NCBI GenBank assembly: GCA_024516035.1
Contig: CM044964.1
Coordinates: forward strand, 21,987,306 to 22,051,305
Length of the DNA: 64,000 bases
Direction: 5' to 3'
DNA from: Bactericera cockerelli
Taxonomy: Eukaryota; Arthropoda; Insecta; Hemiptera; Triozidae
Positions 11,601 through 25,100 of this stretch are shown here, piece after piece (the stretch's first letter is position 1; each line of letters opens with the position of its first letter). The translations under genes were made by a program, and so were the position numbers. Below the pieces are notes generated by a model. It ran no database searches. It saw only the letters and a program-made list of their open reading frames with translations, and was not told the DNA's origin.

Positions 11601-14600
11601 GGACTTGTAACCTGGAGGTCGGTGATTCAAGTCCCGGTTTCAGCGTAGATTTTTAGTAAAGCGAGTTTGAGTATGCTTTGAGCTTCAACCTCGCCCGGTG
11701 TTTACTTTCCACTAAAGAGTGTTATTATTATTACTATAATGGTATGAGTCTCATATTATGTTTAATAATAATAACGTCTGACTGGTAATCCAGAGGTCGC
11801 GGGTTCAAAATTATTACTATGCTTTTTTTTATTTCATGTTTACAGGAGTCACGCGTACAACGCCCAAGCCATCAAGGTAGCTCCTATACCCGACGGAGTT
11901 GTGGGACACCCTGTAGAATTCGAGAGTGAGTTATGATTTGTTTATAATATAAGAAGTTAAGTTAACGTGTATGCTTTACCTGTTTGTAGTGAAGCACAAG
12001 ACCTCTTTAAAATCCTATACCCGACGGAGTTTTGGGACACCCTGTAGAATTCGAGAGTGAGTTATTATTTGTTTATATTATATGAAGTTAAGTTAACGTA
12101 TGCTTTACCTGTTTGTAGTGAAGCACAAGACCTCTTTAAAATCCTATACCCGACGGAGTTGTGGGACACCCTGTAGAATTCGAGAGTGAGTTATTATTTG
12201 TTTATAATATAAGAAGTTAAGTTAACGTATGCTCTACCTGTTTGTAGTGAAGCACAAGACCTCTTTGAAATCCTATACCCGACGGAGTTTTGGGACACCC
12301 TGTAGAATTCGAGAGTGAGTTATTATTTGTTAAGAAGTTAAGTTAACGTATGCTTTACCTATTTGTAGTGAAGCACAAGACCTCTTTGAAATCCTATACC
12401 GAGTTTTGGGACACCCTGTAGAATTCGAGAGTGAGTTATTATTTGTTTATAATATAAGAAGTTAAGTTAACGTATGCTCTACCTGCTTGTAGTGAAGCAC
12501 AAGACCTCTTTGAAATCCTATACCCGACGGAGTTTTGGGACACCCTGTAGAATTCGAGAGTGAGTTATTATTTGTTAAGAAGTTAAGTTAACGTATGCTT
12601 TACCTATTTGTAGTGAAGCACAAGACCTCTTTGAAATCCTATACCGAGTTTTGGGACACCCTGTAGAATTCGAGAGTGAGTTATTATTTGTGAAGAAGTT
12701 AAGTTAACAAACATATGCTTTACCTATTTGTAGTGAAGTACAGGACCTCTTCAGAATTTTTGTGGGTATAGTATAGTATAGTATAGTATAGTAGTGCTTT
12801 ATTTAGACTGTCGGCTCGAGACAAGAAGTCCCATTACGCTAACAGTATAATATAGCACCTCTTTATTTATTGTAAATTTTTACATGATTTTTCGTCTTTT
12901 CGTAAGTCATGCAGCATTACTTCACTTTTCGAATTCCATTTCTTTATACTTTGTTAATGCCGCAACTAGTCGTTACTCATACAAATAACAACTCACTTTT
13001 CCTCACGAGCTATGAGTGGATCCCAAACATTCAAGTACAGAGGAGAAAAATAATCTTAGCATAACCTAGGCAACCAGAGGTTTCTTCCGTAACCTAGGCT
13101 ACGAGAGGTCCTTCCGTAACCTAGGCAACGTGAGGTCCTTCCGTAACCTAGGCAACCGAAGATTATTCTTTTTCTTTCTTTTAACCTTTGGATTCTCTTC
13201 GGTTTCAGTCGACGGGTCCGAAGCCGGTTCGGGTAACCTCGAGATTCTAGTGAACGGAGGTCACGTGACGAGCTTCGTGCGTAACCTAGGCAACCAGAGG
13301 TTCCTGGCCTCGTTTGTACCTCATGAGTCCCGCGTCCATCTGATCGACATGAAGTTCAATGGCGAGTCCTGCCCAGGTAAGAAGTGATAACTTATAGGTT
13401 CCTTTTAAAATCTTGCAAATTTTATTTTTGTCTACTTATTCATTTATCTTAATATATAAATGTCAAAGTCACTGACTGACTGACTGACTGATCATCACTG
13501 TTTCTCCGAACTGGTAAGTCCTAGGAAGCTGAAATTTGGTAGGTAGCTTTGTCTTATAGTCTAGATGTGCAATAAGACGGGATTTTTCGAAATTCCCACT
13601 ACAACACCTGCCATTGGCGAAAAAGGACTTTTTGCTTTCACGGCCATGCCTCGGCCCGCTAGTTTACTATACAATAAACGGATTACACAAGATTCTTTTC
13701 TAACTATTACATTCAATGGTTCCCTAGCTATTAAAATTGTCATTAGTCTTATTTTAATCTTAGAAGCCAAATAAAAATGGCTTAAGATGGGTCCTCTGTA
13801 AACAAAAAAAAAATATGAAAAATAAAACAAATGATTTATTTATTATATAATTATTATGTCTAGCAAAATTTAAATCTAAAATATAAACTTTTAAAACATC
13901 GCGGAGTACCGGACAACAGCTAGTAGTTCCTCTTGTTCGTTTAACGTCTGTATAACACCCAGGTAATACGAGACGGGGTTTTTAACCTCCATTCGCAGGG
14001 ACCTCACAAATCATTTGCGGAGCACCGGACAGTTTCTATTTTAAAGTTGGCTCGTCTTGAACCACATATTTCTATGTGGTTCAAGACAGTGGCGGCTCCT
14101 GACTTCAAGACTAGGTGAAGACAAATTATGCCCAGAAGTATTGAAAAAATAAAATTATTAATTTATCAGATCTTAGTTCTTATGGTCTCATAAACACAGC
14201 CCATTGTAAGTTATGGCTGTTTCCCTGCAGAGCATGATTTTCTCTCATACCAGTTTTGCACCATATAAGTTTTTATAGGTACTTTTTTTGGAGAACACTT
14301 GGTACTTAATAAATAAACAAGGCCAGCAGAACAATTTGTCAACACTTGATCTGGTACACAGCCATTCATTTTTCATAAGCCATTCAGGCTTGAACTGTAT
14401 GGCTGTGGGGCAGGCATTTGCTTTACTTTTTTAGTGGTGGTTATAGTAATTGGAGAAATTGGAGATCCAGTAATCATAATATCTTTCTTATCCTCATTAC
14501 TTCTTAATCTGAATGGGGTTACTTTTAATGTTTGAACCCCATGATTTTGTGGGGATCTCATTGTTTGAAATATTGTTATTGATTATTCATCTTAATAAAA

Positions 14601-16080
14601 AATATTTATTCATCTTAATAAAAAATATTAACTAAAAGTTGGTAAAAAGGAATTAAAATAAAAATATTAGGATTATACCTCAGTAGTTAGAACTAGGAAG
14701 GAAAGAAAGTTAGTTGAAGACTAAAAATTACAATCCAAAACTGGAAGAAAATCCACCACCAGATTACAAAATAAATCTAAGAAAACATACTTACTACAAA
14801 TATAAAATCAGCTTAAATTTGTGTTACCATTGATGTTTAAATGACTAGGTATTTAAGAAAAACACAGATATTGCCTTATAATTTTAAGTACTTCACTGGA
14901 AGCTGTGTGCTTAGCTACCTGCAACCTGCATAATTATAATGTTATTTCTGACACTGAAAGAAGTACATAGCTACTTCATATTCAACTTATTATGAAAAGC
15001 ACAGGTGGGAATAATGTTTCTATCCTGTATCAAATACTGGGAAATAACTTTATTAACTAGTTACACCAATTAAAAGTCACTTGATAACCGTTGAAAAGAT
15101 TTGAAAATGGTCTAATAAAATTTAAAAAGTGCTCGACAAGTGTTGTTTACATTCTAAAGATAAGAGATACAATGTTGCCAAGTTAATTTCATTGCTAAAT
15201 TTCTACAAACTTCAAGAGCTATATTTTAAATTTAAAGAAATCCCTCAAATCATGTAAGACGTATTTATTTATTTAAAAAAATAATACTACACCGCCTGAA
15301 CAGAATTTTCTCTTGAGAATTTCATTTCAACACGTCTAATTTCATGATTTTTTTTAAAAGTGGTTCCATAGTCAGGATCTTAAACAGGACCACCATTGTC
15401 CCTATTTAAAAACTTCTTGGAACAACTAGATACCAGATTATCTTATTTGGCTCAATTTCGGTACCTACATTAAATAATAAAATTATTTCCGAGATTTGAC
15501 TTCAATCGAGATGTAATTTTTAATACTACATATAGGTAGTTGACAAGATACATAAAATATAGTTAAAATTTATTGGTATCGGCTATCGTTTAGGAACTAT
15601 GTACAAAACTAGAACCCAAAAAATGAGAAATAATATCCAAAATTCCTGACACAAAATCCTGCTTTCCTAGCGCCTACGTTATTATTATTATTATTTTTTT
15701 TTTTTTTTAATATTACAAGATTGTGCTAGATATGGGAGGCTAAATCATTGACTGGTTTCCTAGGTCTGGCATAATGCTACTGGCAACAATGTTAATATCA
15801 AAAACACATGACATCGCACATGGTATGTGGCTTCGTGACATTTCGTATGAGGTCGTGTAGATAATGTAAACTGAATACAACTGAAGACTGTCCTCAGTAG
15901 CATATTACATAGATGTAGTTCTTGCCTAATATTTCATGATACCTACTTGGAAATACTCAACTCTGATTGGTTGATTCAAGGACAACTGAAGACAATTTCG
16001 AATTGTCTTCACATTTGGTGTTCTCCTTGGAAAGTAACATGAAATGTTAAGCAGCATTGATCTATTTTACACAAAGCTTA

Positions 16081-16113
<33 letters not shown>

Positions 16114-19100
16114 CTTTGAGTTGGATCAATTGTGCCATGTTCAAGGGATTATGAGTAGTGTTTTCACTGTTCAAAATTAGGTGAAAATGTCTTCAGTGTC
16201 TTCACCCGACGAGCCGCCACTGGTTCAAGACATCTGTATACCTTTGGTAGATTGCTGTATATTAGCAATCTAGTAAAGTTAGATAGCCGCGATTTTTAAT
16301 TTTTAATATAAGAATAAATTGTTTCTCTCTCTCTGATCAGCCATCGTGAGGACTTGGACTTTTTCTTTATAAGCCTTTAAAACCTTGGAAAACTACAAGC
16401 TAGCCTGTCTTGTTCGGGTTAGCTAAACAGTTCTCTGTTTATAGTCCTCTAGCGAGACTCCCTGTTTAACTACAAGCTAGGCTGGCTTGTAAGGGTTGCC
16501 TAGACAGTTCTCTGTTTATAGTCCTCTAACTAGACACTGGTCTTTTCCCTGTTTAACGTGCTGCAGCTAGACATCGACTCTTACATTGTGTTAAGTCACT
16601 CTTATTCTATGCTAGCCAGGCGCGGCCGATGCAAAGGAGCTACGGAACTGCAGCAAATCAAGACGAAAAGGAACGAAAGATGTTTTATCTCAAGTCTGAG
16701 CTCGTAAACAGTGAAAATTATCACACATTTCTGGATAAATGAGTGCACAATTATTATGATTGGCATGGTAAACAAACTCAAACTCTTTAGATAAAAGAGC
16801 GACTCTGTAAATACCATTTTAGTCCAGTTTATGTGGCAGCACACACATAACATTTTTCCACTGGGCCGCCCCTGATGCTAGCAACACAAATGTCGGTTTG
16901 GTTTGAACCATCACAGCTCTCTACATTCTCTTCTCAAACCTTGACCTCATAAAGTGCAGTTACAAAATGTCAATGCACAACTGTAACTGATGCAGTTCGT
17001 TACCTGTTACTTAACAGACAAGTATGCGCGTGGAATTTATGCACTTTTAAAGAGCAGTGTATTTTATTTTCAACATTATTCATACATCTACAGTATTCTA
17101 CAGGTTTGTGTTGGCATAATGGGACTACCTGTCTTGCGCTGACAGTGTAAATTAAGCACTACTTATACCTACCAATGTAGTTCTAAGGTTATAATAAGTA
17201 CATATATTGAAAGCAAATAATGCTATATTAACCGTAGATTTATCCTGCCATCTTGTTTTTGGCCTTCCTCTGTAAGTATACACACATATACTATATACAC
17301 TGTGGTAACGCAACAGTTAGGCTATTGAAGTACTTGTATGCTACTTGTATAATCCAGCCCCATCTTGTATATCATTATGGGGTTCGGTGGAAGAGAAAGC
17401 CATAAGCTTTGACCTCGCTCCTTGGTTCCCTACATATTGAGTTCTTTTTATTGCATGCCCTGTGTTGCAGTATGTATCATGTAGTTTCCCAAAAACTATT
17501 AAAAAATAATAATAATCATTACCTATGTCTGTTTACAAGTCTTATGAGAGAACTCATATCTACCTACCAATGAGAGAATTCCACAGCGTTGATGAATTTC
17601 TAAGAAATATAAATAATGTCGTAATAATAATAATTGTAGAATATTTTTTTTAATATTTATTAAACATAAAACATTTCATCGAAAACTCCAGTTTTTGGAA
17701 CCGCTCCCAAAAATATTGATAGTGTATTGTATTGCAGTAGTGACCATATTAAATGTTTCATTGTTTCAATATGTGTCACTGAATTTAAACAACGTCCAGC
17801 GAGGTTACGACTTGGATGGGTGAACATTCAACTTAGTAACCTCGTGATGCCGACTATTCTCGGTCACATTCAGGCTGGGTGAGGTTAATGTAAGCAGCAG
17901 GTTTGCGAGTTTCCAGCCAATGGAGGGTAAAACCCCGCCTCAAATGACCTAGAGGTTAAAATATGTATAGTTTGTGTACCACCAATTTCTATGAACATTG
18001 TGTACAGGGTCAAGATAAAGGTCTAACCATTCGAACTAATAAACGCCTGGTAAATATTTTTTGATTATGCAATGTGCGTAGCACACATCATTCCTCATCA
18101 ATTTAAGGAGCCTTTCAGGTGATTATTGTAAGTTCTTCCGTCCCATTTGGAGGGTGAATTTTTGTCACATCTACTTATAAATTGAACTGTTCAGCCTATA
18201 CATATACATATTACTACAGCAACAACCATACCTACGTCTTTATCCTATTTTTGTGAGCTTAATGTTAATCACAGATTGAAATTTACCTAAAATCTGTGAT
18301 CTGTGGCTCATTTCATAAGAAAAAACTTTACACTTCACACTTGATTAATTACAAAAGCTAAAGTGTAAAGTATTTCCGTTTTGAAACTTTACAAGTCACT
18401 TTACGACTTCCCTTCGCACTGCCACTCAAACAACCATTCCTAAAGTGTAAACAAATGAAATGAAATGGAAGAGAATGCCGTTGGCATTAGCACCGCCCTT
18501 GACCAAGTTTTGTTTTATTTCAATTTCTATGTAAATATTCTATGTACCTACTTTATTGTAAATAAAACTTGATCCCACCTGTTTAATAATAATAATAAAA
18601 TAATGAAAAATTAAGGTTTAGACTGGGATGGGTGCCCATTCAAACTCGAACCCTCGTGAATACTCGTAATGCTGAGAATGCCCGGCCCAACTCAGGCTGA
18701 ATTCTTTATTAGAAAAAAAAATATATGGGTACAAACATAATAATAATTATGTAATAACGAAAGGGCGGGGTTATTTTCCTAGTCAATTATTAATTATTAT
18801 GCAAATTCGATCAAGTTTAAATTTACTACAAGACTATAATTATACAAACAAAGAATATTTACAATTACCTATAGAAATAAAACTTTATCAAGGGTAGGTA
18901 CTGCTAATGTCAACGTCAATCTCTTCCACCCAACCCTTTTACTACCACAGACCGATACATTCACCATGAATCAATTCGACGTCAGATTCTGACCTCTAAT
19001 CAAAGTCGGTAGTGAAAGGTCTACTCAATGGTTCAACTTTTGAAAGTAAAAATACTCCGCACACAAGCGGTTAGTTCACTTAGAATGATGAAGGATAATA

Positions 19101-22100
19101 TAATATGGAGAATGAAAGTGACACATACCTCAGTTCATCTGGTAGATATAGAATACGAAGAGAAATTTCACTCACTTATAACTGGTATATAATAAGTATA
19201 TAAATTGTATATACGGCCATGTGCTTTATAGCACTCGGATATGTGAAATTGTGGACGTATAAAGTTAAGATGCTTTGGTTGTGTTTGAATTTCGTTCTGT
19301 TGCAAAGTACGTGTTTTAACAATAACACTCTAGTGGAAGGTAACCACCTGGCGAGGTTAATACTCAAAGCATTTTCTACCACCTAACCCTTAGAGTTTTA
19401 ATATTATGTGGTCACAAACTCAAATTAATGAGGAAAAAAATCATGCACTTGGTGGGATACGAACCAACGGATCCCTACGCTACCTGGATCACCAGACTAG
19501 CGCGTTAACCACTTGACTACCAGTGCACGTGTAGGTACTCTGCTAGTTGTACTCTGCGACTCAGGAATGGCTGCAGCCATGTTACGACACGAGGCATGGC
19601 CGTAGATTTATTTTTCCGAATTTTACTCTACACTAATGAGGCATTGTCGTACATCGTTTTGGCCCTGAAATCGGTGCCACGGCCCATTGATTGAGCGGTG
19701 CCGACAAAAACATTGTAGGTATTCAAAATTTGCTGACAGTTGTTTGTAAAGGATACCTTTTTTTTATGGCTTTAACGGCAGGATTCTCACACTGTGAGCT
19801 CTTCCACCCAACCTTCCTGTGCCTTCGTGTTGACCCAGTACCTAAATGGGAAGTATTGTGCCTCTTCTCACCCATCAGAGGAGAAACATACTACGGGATG
19901 AGCTGGCTACAACACAGATCACAGGCGTCTACAGTAGCTCCTGTTTCATGGCTACGAAATAGAAAGGCTGTGAAACACTAATCATAAAGAACCGATCTCA
20001 GTAGCTTGATCGATAAGGCGGCGAAATTGTAACCTGGAGGTCGGTGGTTCAATTCCCGTGGTTTCAGCGTAGATTTAGAAAAGCGAGTTTAAATAGTTGT
20101 GATATCACGAAAGTGATTAACACAAAAAATATGATAACTTGAAATAGAAAAACGTTGATTGGTCACTGAAGTTAAGAAACGTCAAGCGAGTCTAGGACTT
20201 GGATGGGTGATCATTCCAATTCGAAACCTCGTGATGCAGGCGATTCCGGTCCCACTCAGGCTGGGTGAGTAGCTGGTTTGTGAGTTTCATTAACACAAAT
20301 ATGATAACTTTAACTAGATGATCTTGAGAAAAAATAAATCGAACGCAAGTCACCGTGTGTTCAAGCCTTCTATGGTAGTTTGCTACACTTCCACCATGAC
20401 TTGTATGTAAATGTATATATTATGTACCTTTCTATATAATTATATAACATAATATATATTAATGTGTTTTTTTGTGTTATTATATCACAATTTTAGTGTG
20501 TAGCGTAGAATTATAGGACTTTTCCGTATCTTTAATATCCCAATATCTTATTTTTACCTATAATTCCTTCACTGGTCGCTGCTCACATTAAAGCAGCTAC
20601 TCATTTTCGCTCACGAGGTATGAGTGGACCCCGAACACCCAAGTACAGAGCACAGAAAATCCTGCTCCGTCGGGTATCGAACCCAGATCACCGTGAGTGA
20701 AATGCCTAGCGCGCTAACTCATTCGGCCACGGTGACTACTATGTACTTTGTATAAAGCTATACAATAGGTACAGGTACATATATATGTACCTATTGTATA
20801 GCTAAAGTTCCACCTTGGCAGGAAGGGTTATTCACTCCTGAGATAATGAGATCGTACCAGCCAGCGTAGGTATGTCAGAACTCACACAGGAAGCTTGTTC
20901 CTTACAGAATGGAATATATTATTGGGATGCCATAATGAACTACCTAGAGTTAATTGAGAACTCTGTTGTCTACCTGAAGCTCGTAGTGGTGTGTGATTCA
21001 CCTCGCTGAGCGTTGCTTAACTTGGGTGATCCTCCGAGAACCGGTGCATTAAAGGAATCTCAAAATTAAAACAGCCATTCTGAAAACCCTGCAACCATCA
21101 TCAGGTTTTATAATAATAATAATAAATACGAGAACCGGTGCATTAAAGGAATCTCAAAAGTTAAACAGTCATAAATAAAAGATTAGCTGCTCAAATAAAT
21201 TGAAAGTTATCTTATTAATTTATTTACCTATTGTATATTTTTTTTTTTTTAATTTTATATACAGGGTGTCCCACCAAACTTGGACACCTCAAATTACTCG
21301 GCCCCTGAAAGAGTTTTTGAAAAATAAAAAAATCTAGGGTACATGTGCTAATTATGCGGTTTCAGTCATGAATTTTTTATTATACAGGGTGGTTCAAAAG
21401 TCAGAAATTGAGGTGTCAACTTTCGATTTTTAAATGGATCGACCTGAATTTTATTTGATAATTTTACTTCTAAATGGTTCTTGAGTACTTTTTTAAACAA
21501 AAATTTTACATACAGGGTGGTTTTTTTTCGACCAATTTTTTTTCTAAATCTCGAATAACTCAAGTTTGTTTATTTTTTTCGATAACAAGAATAGAGAGTG
21601 TTTGTGTAATGAAAACACGCACTTTCAATTGGCATCAAATTTTTTTATACAGGGTGGTTCACAAGTGAAATAATGACTTGATTTTTTTTAAAACTGAGTT
21701 TTTTTAATTTTTTATTTGGGATTAATAATTCTAACCTAATTTTACACATTTTTTGTTGATCATATCGAAAAACAAAACTAAAGTGTTGTACTGGGTGAGA
21801 CATAATTTTTTTGTGACACCCTGTATATGGGCAGTCAAAGAGACGTAAAATTAAATATAAAACTAAATGTGTAAGAAAAACTTCGATTTTTAATTGTATA
21901 AAAAAGTTATGGTGTTTTAACTAATATTGTCACATGGACCACCCTGTAGATATTTTCTTAAAACATCATATGGGTAGTCGAAATTGTCTAAAATTCAACG
22001 AGGAGTCCAAATCTGAAAGAAAAAAATTAATTTAAAAAGCCATTTTCAATTTTGTGTCTACACCTACCTACTTTTTATTTCTAGTTTTAAAATCATTCAG

Positions 22101-25100
22101 TGTGTACACCAAATTGAAAATGGCTTCAAAATTTGTGTTTTTTACTTGTTTTTCCCCACGATTCGAAGTCTTCGTTGAATTTTATACAACCTCGAGTACC
22201 CACATGATAGTTTAAGAGAATATCTACAGGGTGGTCCATGCGACAATATTAGTTAAAACACCATAACTTTTTGATATCATTAAAAATCAAAGTTTTTCTT
22301 GCACATTAATTTTTATATTTAATTTTACGTCTCTTTGACTGCCCATATACAGGGTGTCACAAAAAAATTATGTCTCACCCTGTACAACACTTTAGTTTTG
22401 TTTTTCGATATGACTAACAAAAAATGTGTAAAATTAGGTAAGAATTATTAATCCCAAATAAAAAATTAAAAAAACTCAGTTTTAAAAAAAATCAAGTCAT
22501 TATTTCACTTGTGAACCACCCTGTATAAAAAAAATTTGATGCCAATTGAAAGTGCGTGTTTTCATTACACAAACACTCTCTATTCTTGTTATCGAAAAAA
22601 TTAAACAAACTTGAGTTATTCGAGATTTAGAAAAAAAATTGGTCGAAAAAAAACCACCCTGTATGTAAAATTTTTGTTTAAAAAAGTATTTAGGAACCAT
22701 TTAGAAGTAAAATTATCAAATAAAATTCAGGTCGATCCATTTAAAAATCGAAAGTTGACACCTCAATTTCTGACTTTTGAACCACCCTGTATAAAAAAAA
22801 TTTCATGACTGAAACCGCATAATTAGACCATGTACCCTAGGATTTTTTATTTTTCAAAAACTCTTTCAGGGGCCGAGTAATTTGAGGTGTCCAAGTTTGG
22901 TGGGACACCCTGTATAGGTAAATAGGTATGTTTGTTCATTTCTGCAATTGAATTTTGTTTTTATAAAATAAAGAGTATATACCTATTGAGAAAAAAATTG
23001 TGTTAATCGCTTTCGTGATATCACAACTACTCAAACTCGCTTTACTAAATCTGCGCTGAAACCGGGACTTGAACCACCGACCTCCAGGTTACAAGTCCGC
23101 CGCCTTATCGATCAAGCTTCTGAGGTCGGTTAGCTGCTCCAAGAAATCGGGCAGCTTTCTGTTGATCAAATACCTGAATGTGATCGAAACGTGATTGAGA
23201 AAGTTGCTAAAGTTGCTCAGCTAATGAAAGTAAGTTCTCATCGATATGTCTGCAATTAAATGGCTATAGGCAATAGGACTGGTGAAAAAAAAAAAAACAG
23301 GTAGACACACCATATTATGTAGGTAAATGGTTATAGGCAATATGGTTGTTGGAAAAAAAATAATAATAATAAAAAAAACGGAATATAGATAGAACCACAT
23401 AGGTAAATGGTTATGGGCAATATGGTTGCTGGAAAGAAAAAAATGTAATATAGATAGAACCACATAGTTTATAGGCAATATGGTTGCTGAAAAAAAAAGA
23501 AGCCATATATTGTAGTTAGGTATATCGTATACCTGATCATAAATACACGAATAGGTACATACACTTATACATAGGTAAATGGTTACAGGCAAGAGAGTCT
23601 CTGCAAAGCTTGTTGAGTTTTTTCATAGACAAGTTCAATGAAAAAAGTAATAGCTTCAAATGATTCTATTACTTCCGATACCATCGGAGAAAGGAGGTAT
23701 CAAAGCATTGTGATCACGTTCGGTGAAATTTTAAATTAATATTTATCCTCTCGCTCAAAAAAGTTTGTCATCATATTTCTATTAATCACTTTCGTAATAT
23801 TACAACTACTCAAACTCGCTTTATTAAGTCTACGCTAAAACCGGGACTTGAACCACCGACCTCCAGGTTACAAGTCCACCGCCTTTTCGATCAAGCTACT
23901 GAGGTCGGTGGAACTGACAAATAACATTTAATCAAAGAACAAATCATCAATAACACCAACCTGAACAAATTGGACAACAGTGAAACAGTCAACAATGAAG
24001 TAGCGAAAACACCAAAGTAGATTCAATGACAACAATAAAAGTGAGAGCCTTATTGATGAAACTACTGAGGTCGGTTTTAAGGGGCACTTGCAAATGTGTG
24101 TTTTTTTTTTTTGTGAATGACTGATTCTATAGAAAATATACCAGAAAAAGCCATTTGCGCCATCAAAATCACGTGAAACACCTTAGCGGACACGTATTTG
24201 TGACGTCACATTTACCGAGTTGCATTTTTCAGTCTACATGTTCTTATGGGGCTCTTTTTCCTGTAGTCCAGAGATCCTGAGTTCGATTGCCGGTTGGAAT
24301 ATCCTTCTTCGCGAAATAAGTTCGCGAAGAAGTTATATGTCACTGAGTAAAGACTTTCATCTTGTTTCATAGTTTCACACAAAATGATCGGTAGATCGGT
24401 TCATCTGATTATTTAGAAATCGCAGGTCGGATCTCTAAACATTCCTAGACCTATCTGCAACTACCCATCGTGTTTGAAAACGTTTGCAAAAACTTTCAAT
24501 GTCCAATTCTCGACGGATGCAATTCCTTATTCGTTTGATGACCATTTTTTTTGTGACTTGAAAATTAAATTAATTAACTGACTCTTTGATAATTCTATTG
24601 ATGAAATACTTTACTTGTAGAAGAAAAAAAAAATTGGTTTCAAAAAATATATAGACTCGTATCATCATCATAGGGTGGCGTCATCGAGAACGATGGTAGT
24701 CAGACAGTGGAAGAATGACTCAGCACTTCTACCACTGTCTTTACAAGGAGGCTAAGACCAAGCCATTGCTGGTCTGCTCCCTGTTTATAGTCCCCAAGCC
24801 ACACTGCTGGTCTACTCCCTGTTTATAGTCCCCCAGCTAGACTACTGGTCTACTCCCTGTTTTCAGTCCCCCAGCCAGACTGCTGGTCTACTCCCTGTTT
24901 ATAGTCCCCCAGCCAGACTTTAAATATCAAACACAAACACCACGGCCGAGGTTTGAAGAACGCCAATACAAAGAAAGAGACATCTACTATACTCGTATAG
25001 TAGATATTAACCGACCTCACAGTAGCTGGATAGATAATGCGGCGGACTTGTAACCTAGAGGTCGGTGGTTCAAGTCCCAGTTTCAGCGTAGATTTAGTAG

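Noticed and set aside
21366..22808. Paired frames of about 65 codons on both strands
   Set aside because: They are mirror images due to the palindrome and contain no conserved domain.
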